Source of the DNA: Clostridiales bacterium
Lineage (GTDB): Bacteria > Bacillota > Peptococcia > Peptococcales > Peptococcaceae
Reading direction: 5' to 3'
Assembly: GCA_003343815.1 (NCBI GenBank)
Contig: QAKL01000086.1
Coordinates: 1 to 10,158, forward strand
DNA: 10,158 nucleotides
The notes below the pieces were generated by a model. That model saw only the letters and a program-made list of their open reading frames with translations, was not told where the DNA came from and ran no database searches. Within the stretch, counting starts at the first letter, position 1, and every line of letters starts with the position of its first letter. The position numbers and the translations under genes are program-made. Shown here piece by piece: positions 5,987 to 10,158 of the stretch.

Positions 5987-6016
5987 ATTTTAGCACAATC
6001 ACCCGCCTCTATACAA
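5987..6016 (-). promoter_or_regulatory. Putative promoter of the ACT-MBL gene
   Basis: Minus strand TTGTAT (6011-6016), 18-bp spacer, TAAAAT (5987-5992), with TGC before the -10 (extended -10). It is a moderate match, about 40 bp upstream of the start codon. Confidence 0.55.
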
Positions 6017-6051
6017 TTATTTGCGCAGATTTTTCCTAAAAATTTTCACTA

Positions 6052-6086
6052 AAAAAGCAGATAATCAGCTTGATCATCTGCTTTTT
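6052..6086 (-). terminator. Intrinsic terminator after the TfoX-domain gene
   Basis: GCAGAT (6057-6062) pairs with ATCTGC (6076-6081), and inside it ATCA pairs with TGAT after one mismatch. Six A on the left and five T on the right make it usable in both directions. On the minus strand it directly follows the stop at 6088. Confidence 0.85.
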
Positions 6087-6087
6087 A

Positions 6088-6426
6088 TTATTCTTCTGCA
6101 GTTTTTTTCTTTTTAGGCTTCGGCAGAGACGTGATTTCCACTAAAATAGGAATCACTTCAGCTACAAGCGTACGGTTTTCAATATCTAAAATATAGCACT
6201 CTTTCGCCCCATCATAGGGAAACCCGCACTCAGCATCAGCCAATATTTCCGCTAACTGCGGCATTTTTTTCACAAAAACCGTATCATCGCACACTGTCAA
6301 AATCGGTTTATCTGCCAGATATACCAGATATTCGCCAAACATTTTTCGCACTCGCACCGCACCGAAACCCTCTAACTGCTCAAGCACAAAACTGATATAG
6401 TTTTCACTCGTTGCTATTTCATTCAC
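6088..6426 (-). CDS. TfoX/Sxy N-terminal-domain protein
   Basis: The 112-residue product matches the TfoX N-terminal domain: the block AVRVRKMFGEYLVYLADKP (23-41) with its MFG turn, the CDDTVFVKK strand (46-54), and the GFPYDGAKECYILD segment (68-81). The TfoX C-terminal domain of the proteobacterial competence regulator is absent. Such stand-alone domains are common in Firmicutes and usually uncharacterised, so a competence role should not be assumed. The C-terminus ends in a lysine run (KPKKKK). The start is GTG at 6426, five bases after the preceding gene's stop, with AGGA inside the end of that gene, suggesting translational coupling. Last gene of a three-gene unit. Confidence 0.85.
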   Translation of the reverse strand: MNEIATSENYISFVLEQLEGFGAVRVRKMFGEYLVYLADKPILTVCDDTVFVKKMPQLAEILADAECGFPYDGAKECYILDIENRTLVAEVIPILVEITSLPKPKKKKTAEE

Positions 6427-6431
6427 CTCAT

Positions 6432-6632
6432 TTATTCCTGCCCATACTCGGGCTTATCGGGAATAACGATCGCCGCGACAATATATGCCACGATCCCTCC
6501 ACCGCAGGCAAACGCCAGCAATGCCCAAGCCAGGCGCACAATCGTCGGATCAATATCAAAATACTCGGCTACGCCGCCGCACACGCCAAAAAGCATCTTA
6601 TCCGTAGCAGATTTATATAATCTTTTTTTCAT
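6432..6632 (-). CDS. PspC-domain membrane protein
   Basis: A 66-residue protein consisting of a single PspC domain. Residues 1-12 are basic (KKRLYKSATDK), followed by the hallmark MLFGVCGGVAEYFDIDPTIV (13-32) and then one or two membrane-spanning segments (about 33-58, WALLAFACGGGIVAYIVAAIVIP). PspC proteins belong to envelope-stress (phage shock) responses; in Firmicutes they are often small solo proteins. A GTG at 6641 is in frame, but it is part of the GAGGTG Shine-Dalgarno. The ATG at 6632 is 6 nt after GAGGTG. It is followed closely by the TfoX-domain gene and preceded by the 164-aa gene. Confidence 0.9.
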   Translation of the reverse strand: MKKRLYKSATDKMLFGVCGGVAEYFDIDPTIVRLAWALLAFACGGGIVAYIVAAIVIPDKPEYGQE

Positions 6633-6695
6633 TATCCTCACCTCGGTAATACTTTTCGCCCATCACGCATAAATTTCCTTGGTAATTTTTAAAAA

Positions 6696-7190
6696 TTATT
6701 CTTTTTTCTCGTCCAATTTTTTCTTCTGCGCCGCCAAGCTTTCGGCTTTAGCCGCTTCAAAAGTTTGGATAAATTTTTTCACTGTACTATAGCCCATCAT
6801 ATCGACATGCAAAATGACGTTAAAAGGCATGTTTTTCGCGCCTTTATAACTGATGACTGCGACTTTGCCCAAGCCCGACACATTTTTTTCAAGCCACTCT
6901 GCCGCTTCGGCCACATTAGCACCGCACATCTCGTCACCAACAGCTTCTTTTTTGCTCAGCTCGACAATTTCGGACGGTTTAGCCAAAATCACCCCGTTTA
7001 CACGGCGTAGCGGCAGGCGCAGTAAATTTGTGCCCTTGGCTTTACCGAGCATCGTGCGTTTATTTTCATAGCAGGCAAATTTATCGCCCTCGATCTCCAC
7101 ATCAACTCTATCTTGAAACGCCAACCCCTGCGAGGTCAGCCCGTAAAATATTTCCCCGGTAAATATCGTAACATCTTTTTTCTCTGCCAT
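6696..7190 (-). CDS. Conserved-looking cytoplasmic protein of unknown function
   Basis: I do not recognise the family. The 164-residue product has no signal peptide or membrane segment. Residues 8-75 look beta-rich (VTIFTGEIFYGLTSQGLAF..., VEIEGDKFACYENKR, LLRLPLRRVNGVILAKP), somewhat like a small barrel such as a PH-type fold, but this is only an impression. Residues 85-145 alternate helix and strand (VAVISYKGAKNMPFNVILHVDMM), and the tail from 140 on is a charged helix ending in KKKLDEKKE. AAAGGAG lies before the ATG at 7190; the frame is open to 7211 without a ribosome binding site there. It is the first gene behind a strong promoter and probably shares a transcript with pspC (63-bp gap, no terminator seen). 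Confidence 0.8.
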   Translation of the reverse strand: MAEKKDVTIFTGEIFYGLTSQGLAFQDRVDVEIEGDKFACYENKRTMLGKAKGTNLLRLPLRRVNGVILAKPSEIVELSKKEAVGDEMCGANVAEAAEWLEKNVSGLGKVAVISYKGAKNMPFNVILHVDMMGYSTVKKFIQTFEAAKAESLAAQKKKLDEKKE

Positions 7191-7234
7191 TTTTATATCT
7201 CCTTTAATCATGCAAAAATTTTTCTATAAATAAA

Positions 7235-7263
7235 ATAATACTAAAAATCCATACTTTTGTCAA
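7235..7263 (-). promoter_or_regulatory. Strong sigma-A promoter of the 164-aa gene / pspC / tfoX-domain operon
   Basis: Minus strand TTGACA (7258-7263), 17-bp spacer, TATTAT (7235-7240). The leader to the ATG at 7190 is about 40 nt. Confidence 0.88.
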
Positions 7264-7287
7264 GGAGAAACCACATCGGCAAAGCAC

Positions 7288-7314
7288 ATCAGAATAATTA
7301 CAAATTATTCTGAT
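7288..7314. repeat. Perfect 12-bp inverted repeat upstream of the promoter
   Basis: ATCAGAATAATT (7288-7299), centre ACA, AATTATTCTGAT (7303-7314). It lies 24 bp upstream of the -35 at 7258-7263. There is no T run on either strand, so it is not a standard terminator; an operator for a dimeric regulator is possible. The rest of 7315-7370 shows nothing I can name. Confidence 0.7.
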
Positions 7315-7369
7315 AAATTTTGGCCCATTTTTATCCTGTTTTGCTTTCTGAGACTAATTCACCTAACTT

Positions 7370-7408
7370 AAAAAATGACGGATGCAGAACAACTCTACAT
7401 CCGTCATT
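7370..7408 (-). terminator. Intrinsic terminator of the HTH-ankyrin / zinc-ribbon / 57-aa unit
   Basis: AATGACGGATG (7374-7384) and CATCCGTCATT (7398-7408) form an 11-bp perfect stem with a 13-nt loop. On the minus strand a run of T follows. It starts two bases after the stop of the 57-aa gene. Confidence 0.9.
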
Positions 7409-7410
7409 TA

Positions 7411-7584
7411 TTACTCGTCATCCTCGGGCCAATTAGAGGTCATATGCAGCTCTCCTGTCTGCATATCCATCGCCATATCGCCCCCCATACGCATAAGATA
7501 ATCACCCTTTGAGTTAATGGCCATATTATCCGAGACAGAGTAAGCAATATCGCTGTCACTGTAATCAAATAAGCTATTTCCCAT
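7411..7584 (-). CDS. 57-aa acidic, methionine-rich small protein
   Basis: A short frame with clear gene signals: AAAGGAG about 9 nt before the ATG at 7584, a position 35 nt downstream of the zinc-ribbon gene, and a strong terminator directly after its stop. The product begins MGNSLFDYSDSDIAYSV and ends NWPEDDE. It has 8 methionines and many Asp/Glu, with almost no basic residues. Two loosely repeated units are visible, SDNMAINSKGD (18-28) and GGDMAMDMQTGE (34-45), with a period of 16-17 residues; this may be a small beta-repeat. No membrane segment and no cysteine. I do not recognise a named family and cannot assign a function. The context suggests co-expression with the zinc-ribbon protein and the HTH-ankyrin regulator. 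Confidence 0.75.
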   Translation of the reverse strand: MGNSLFDYSDSDIAYSVSDNMAINSKGDYLMRMGGDMAMDMQTGELHMTSNWPEDDE

Positions 7585-7619
7585 CTGTTTTTCTCCTTTC
7601 TTCCCGCATTTTTATATCA

Positions 7620-8357
7620 TTAATCAAAATAAAGCTCCAGCTTTTGCAGAGAATCAGCCACCGCCTCATCATATTTGTCAAAATCCTCTGAAAAACTATT
7701 TAAGCTTCCTCGGGGATCGATAACACAGCCGGTGAATTTGATGTAATTATCATAGCACTCATTTAAAGCTGCGGCAGCTTCCGCATATTTATCGGGAGGG
7801 TTTTTCATCTTCTTCATCAAATCAGTAGCCTCCGCTTGCCGAGTCTGTATATCGGAGAGACTTTGCATAAACTCCTCATCGGCAAATAAATTATCCAGAG
7901 CTACATTAAAATCATCTACAAATCGCCCATTCGCCATCGTATACTTATCGGTTTTATCATTTCTTGTCTGCCAAATCGCATTATGCCAGACTCCCACAAT
8001 AGTATTTCCGGCATTCTCTGCTTTTTGAGCACCGTCAATCATCGTATTTGCCAGATCTACCATGTTATTATAATAGGTGGTTTCCTGATACGCCTGATAG
8101 GTGAAAATCCCTGCGATGACCACAACAAGCAATAAAACAAGCGCCAGAGTTTTGCGTGATTTTTTCGATTTCTTTTTATTATTATGCGGTGTCGGGTGTC
8201 CGCATTGCGGACAGCTTGCTAAATCGGAGCTATACTTTGTTTTACATTCCTCGCAAATAATACTGTCCGCTTTCGAAACAGTTTCCTTGCACTGCGGACA
8301 GACACTTGCCTGCTCACTGATTGATGCCCCACATTTTGGGCAATTTATTAATGCCAT
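7620..8357 (-). CDS. Double zinc-ribbon membrane-anchored protein
   Basis: A 245-residue protein. The N-terminus has two zinc-ribbon units: CPKC and CPQC (Cys 6, 9, 20, 23), then CEEC and CPQC (Cys 35, 38, 49, 52). A lysine/serine-rich basic stretch (KKKSKKSRK, about 61-69) precedes a single membrane helix (71-86, LALVLLLVVVIAGIFT). The remaining 155 residues are a polar, mostly helical domain with many aromatic and acidic residues. The expected topology places the zinc ribbons in the cytoplasm and the C-terminal domain outside, by the positive-inside rule. Two ATG codons are adjacent (8360 and 8357). I chose 8357 because it has better spacing to AGGTGG and because this class often starts MALINCP. 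It lies 38 nt after the HTH-ankyrin gene. Exact function unknown. Confidence 0.88.
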   Translation of the reverse strand: MALINCPKCGASISEQASVCPQCKETVSKADSIICEECKTKYSSDLASCPQCGHPTPHNNKKKSKKSRKTLALVLLLVVVIAGIFTYQAYQETTYYNNMVDLANTMIDGAQKAENAGNTIVGVWHNAIWQTRNDKTDKYTMANGRFVDDFNVALDNLFADEEFMQSLSDIQTRQAEATDLMKKMKNPPDKYAEAAAALNECYDNYIKFTGCVIDPRGSLNSFSEDFDKYDEAVADSLQKLELYFD

Positions 8358-8398
8358 CATAAACCCACCTTTCTTTGATAAATGTAAAATTTTTTATC

Positions 8399-9619
8399 TT
8401 ACTCAAGATGTTTTAGCATTGGCATACTCATGATGTTTTGATAAGAATTTTGCAGACGCTCGATGAGGAACATACTTTCGCGGTCATTGCCTTTGTAGTC
8501 TGCGGTGATTTTTGTTATATTTGTAACAAATGTCTGTGTACATGCCGTCTTTATAAAATGAATAAAATCTCCGCTGCGATAAATCATCATTCGCTCGGGA
8601 TATCTCTCGCAATAACAATCGCAACTTTTTGTCTCTCCTATCAAATCCATTAGCTTTTTGGCGGTGCTTTCATTATGCTTCACAGCCCTTTCCAAGGCTT
8701 CCTTTAAATGCGGATTATGATTAACAATCATTGCATCTAACAGCTCGGAAAGATACGGAAAGACAAATGTATGTTGATAGCCCTTTCCGCCAATGATTTC
8801 AAAGGGTTCGGTAAAGTAAGCTATCACCTTTTTATCATTTGATTTAGCTATACTCTGTACCAGCCCTGCTTTATCATGGTTGGGTACATCGTGGTTAGTA
8901 GGCATGAGCGATGTCTTATAATACAGTTCCGGTATTTCTCGCGCCCGCAGCTCTTTCAACATACCAGGATCATCATTAGATATCGCTAACGAAATTATAT
9001 TCATCCGTAATCGATCCTCCTCGCAAAGCTTATCCGGCAAATCTTTTATATCTAACTTTCGGATAAACATTCCATCACTAATTTCCACAAATTTAATTTG
9101 TTGAATACTCGTGCCGGCACCAAATGTCATTACATAATCCTTTGCATTTCCGCTGTCAAACCAAATATAGCCTTTATCAACTAAAAACTTAATAAAATCA
9201 TAATTTTCAAACTCTATCGCATACTCCAGTACTGTTTTTCCATATTCATCGGCATACAGAATAGGCTGCCGATCATCATTAACGTACTCCTCCCACTTAT
9301 CTTTATCATGTGACTGAGCAATAGTGAAATTTGTCAGTCTGCTTGTATCTTTTTCTAACTGACTGCCGCCCGCCAAAATTTCTTCACACGAAACATGCAG
9401 CAGCTCCGCAAAAATCGGCAAATCAACAATTTGGATTGATTTTCTCCCCCTTTTTATTTGCGATAAACGATTTGCCATCTTACTTACTTCATCATTATTA
9501 GACTCAATATTTCTTCGTTTTAAATATTGCCTGCAAAAATCTCGGTCAGAACTATAGTATTGCTTAATTAAGTTCGCTATATACCCTCCGATTTTTTCAT
9601 TATCAATTTCGAATGTCAT
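8399..9619 (-). CDS. XRE-type HTH / ankyrin-like repeat protein
   Basis: A 406-residue cytoplasmic protein. Residues 9-83 form an atypical XRE helix-turn-helix: IGGYIANLIKQYY, DRDFCRQYLKRR, an insertion, then NRLSQIKRGRKSIQIVDLPI and FAELLHVSCEEILAG, which matches the recognition helix and last helix of Cro/C1-type domains. Ankyrin-like helix pairs follow, best at 126-153 (YGKTVLEYAIEFENYDFIKF) and 203-230. The C-terminal half has no motif I know apart from a CDCYC cluster at 333-337. From memory, similar HTH-plus-ankyrin proteins occur in gut Firmicutes without assigned function; I could not check this. The ATG at 9619 follows AAAGGAG with a rather long gap. It is first in a three-gene unit and probably autoregulated (see the inverted repeat upstream). 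Codon choice looks less GC-biased than in the translation genes, consistent with accessory DNA. Confidence 0.85.
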   Translation of the reverse strand: MTFEIDNEKIGGYIANLIKQYYSSDRDFCRQYLKRRNIESNNDEVSKMANRLSQIKRGRKSIQIVDLPIFAELLHVSCEEILAGGSQLEKDTSRLTNFTIAQSHDKDKWEEYVNDDRQPILYADEYGKTVLEYAIEFENYDFIKFLVDKGYIWFDSGNAKDYVMTFGAGTSIQQIKFVEISDGMFIRKLDIKDLPDKLCEEDRLRMNIISLAISNDDPGMLKELRAREIPELYYKTSLMPTNHDVPNHDKAGLVQSIAKSNDKKVIAYFTEPFEIIGGKGYQHTFVFPYLSELLDAMIVNHNPHLKEALERAVKHNESTAKKLMDLIGETKSCDCYCERYPERMMIYRSGDFIHFIKTACTQTFVTNITKITADYKGNDRESMFLIERLQNSYQNIMSMPMLKHLE

Positions 9620-9644
9620 AAATAACTCATCTCCTTTTATTTAA

Positions 9645-9673
9645 AGTATATACTCTTTTGTTACTTTTGGCTA
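9645..9673 (-). promoter_or_regulatory. Putative promoter of the HTH-ankyrin gene, with palindrome over -10
   Basis: Minus strand TAGCCA (9668-9673), 17-bp spacer, TATACT (9645-9650). The -35 is a weak match (4 of 6). The -10 lies inside the palindrome AGTATATACT (9645-9654), which shares its core with the upstream 19-bp inverted repeat. The leader would be only about 19 nt. Confidence 0.45.
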
Positions 9674-9713
9674 GTATATTATTTGCATATTTTCAGAAGA
9701 ATAAGTTTTAAGC

Positions 9714-9756
9714 TTTTTCAAGGAGTATATGCTTTTTGCATATACTCCTTGAAAAA
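9714..9756. repeat. Perfect 19-bp inverted repeat, possible operator
   Basis: Left arm 9714-9732 (TTTTTCAAGGAGTATATGC), loop TTTTT (9733-9737), right arm 9738-9756 exactly complementary. No T run follows outside the stem on either strand, so it is not an ordinary terminator. Its GAGTATATGC half-sites (9723-9732, and inverted at 9738-9747) resemble GAGTATATAC at the promoter (9646-9655, minus strand). Confidence 0.8.
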
Positions 9757-9790
9757 ATGACACGATACAAACTAACTGTATCGTGTCATT
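9752..9790 (-). terminator. Intrinsic terminator downstream of the antiporter gene
   Basis: AATGACACGATACA (9756-9769) and TGTATCGTGTCATT (9777-9790) form a perfect 14-bp stem with a 7-nt loop. On the minus strand a T run follows (complement of 9752-9757). It closes the antiporter transcript before the HTH-ankyrin unit. Confidence 0.9.
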
Positions 9791-9829
9791 AGCAAAGAAT
9801 TATAAATTTGCAGCTACTCGGCTTAGCTT

Positions 9830-10158
9830 TTATATAAGCACAAAAATAAACAAGATAAACAAAAGCACAACCACATCCACCAGCATCGGCTCGCCAATCG
9901 GCGGACGATACTTCTCGGGATCATATTGCTCAGGCACATTTTTGCCTGTCAAGCGCCCGATAAAACGCATCGGATTGGCGCTGATCGGGCCGAAACTTTC
10001 ATAAATTTCGCGCCACATCTTGCCCAAACCGTCACGTACAGCACAGCAGACATGCGAAGTCCCGCTAACCAAGCTAACCAACGGCTTGCGATAGAACCAA
10101 TCGAAATCCAGCGACAAAAGATTGTGCGGTTTCATATGCGGCAGATACAGCATAAACG
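9830..10158 (-). CDS. Proton-conducting antiporter subunit, C-terminal end (partial; MrpD / NuoL-M-N family)
   Basis: The gene runs off the right edge; 109 codons are visible and the true start lies outside. The segment LLSLDFDWFYRKP is the pattern seen near the C-terminus of Mrp (multisubunit Na+/H+ antiporter) subunit D-like proteins. It is followed by an amphipathic cytoplasmic stretch, a PEQYDPEKYRPP linker and a last hydrophobic helix (LVDVVVLLFILFIFVLI) that ends the protein. Members of this family translocate protons or sodium in the membrane as part of Mrp antiporters or complex I-like enzymes. An ATG inside the window (10153) is internal, since the frame stays open to the edge and the visible part is only the end of a protein normally near 500 residues. 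Which subunit it is cannot be settled from this fragment. Confidence 0.7.
   Translation of the reverse strand, partial: FMLYLPHMKPHNLLSLDFDWFYRKPLVSLVSGTSHVCCAVRDGLGKMWREIYESFGPISANPMRFIGRLTGKNVPEQYDPEKYRPPIGEPMLVDVVVLLFILFIFVLI

Noticed and set aside
5175..5993. Long plus-strand open frame (272 codons) opposite the ACT-MBL gene
   Set aside because: It is the antisense of a clear coding sequence, with a His/Arg/Gln-rich composition typical of shadow frames and no ribosome binding site.
6088..6426. Naming the TfoX-domain gene as a competence regulator
   Set aside because: Only the N-terminal domain is present and no competence genes are nearby.
6683..6698. AT-only palindrome TAATTTTTAAAAATTA at the end of the 164-aa gene as a terminator
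   Set aside because: It has no loop or GC pairs and no T run after a stable stem; such AT-rich palindromes arise by chance.
9714..9790. Adjacent hairpins as terminal repeats of an insertion sequence
   Set aside because: No transposase and no matching repeat at the other end of the unit (around 7288-7408); the right-hand hairpin is a normal terminator.
7264..9800. CRISPR array or toxin-antitoxin module in the accessory unit
   Set aside because: There are no spaced direct repeats, and none of the three proteins shows a toxin or antitoxin motif that I can recognise; the HTH alone is not enough.
9783..10004. Plus-strand open frame over the antiporter end
   Set aside because: It starts within a terminator arm, lies opposite a recognisable antiporter C-terminus, and has no ribosome binding site.

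Overview
The window looks like chromosomal DNA of a low-to-moderate GC Bacillota (Firmicutes) bacterium. The evidence is the strong AGGAGG-type ribosome binding sites in front of nearly every gene, near-consensus sigma-A promoters (TTGACA-17-TATAAT), many hairpin-plus-T-run terminators, an FMN riboswitch driving a RibU-type ECF riboflavin transporter, and the rpsB-tsf-pyrH-frr order. Species cannot be named from sequence alone. Almost everything is on the minus strand; only the end of proS and one small membrane protein gene are on the plus strand.

Positions 1-264 hold the 3' end of prolyl-tRNA synthetase (plus) and two facing terminators, one for proS and one for frr. Positions 265-3187 hold the translation operon rpsB-tsf-pyrH-frr (minus). 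It has a recognisable promoter, a leader of about 110 nt, and a terminator-like hairpin between tsf and pyrH that probably lowers expression of the last two genes. Positions 3218-4102 hold ribU with a consensus promoter, an FMN riboswitch and a switching leader. A divergent promoter only a few bases away drives a three-helix membrane protein of unknown function (4165-4479). Positions 4533-6016 encode a large ACT-ACT-metallo-beta-lactamase-fold fusion protein. Positions 6057-7263 form a second operon: an unrecognised 164-aa protein, a PspC-domain membrane protein and a TfoX N-terminal-domain protein.

Positions 7374-9751 look like an accessory unit with its own boundaries: a terminator on each side and a single direction of transcription. 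It encodes, in order, an XRE-type HTH/ankyrin-like regulator (406 aa), a double zinc-ribbon membrane protein (245 aa) and a 57-aa acidic, methionine-rich protein with a strong ribosome binding site. A perfect 19-bp inverted repeat upstream shares its GAGTATAT core with a palindrome over the likely -10 element of the regulator gene, which suggests autoregulation. This is the best candidate in the window for an undescribed system, but its function cannot be read from sequence. The right edge (9830-10158) is the C-terminal end of a proton-conducting antiporter subunit (MrpD/NuoL-M-N family).

Several starts were moved downstream to an ATG placed correctly behind a Shine-Dalgarno sequence (frr, pyrH, rpsB, ribU, the 104-aa gene, pspC and the 164-aa gene). 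The longest frames for most of these begin inside the ribosome binding site or the leader RNA.
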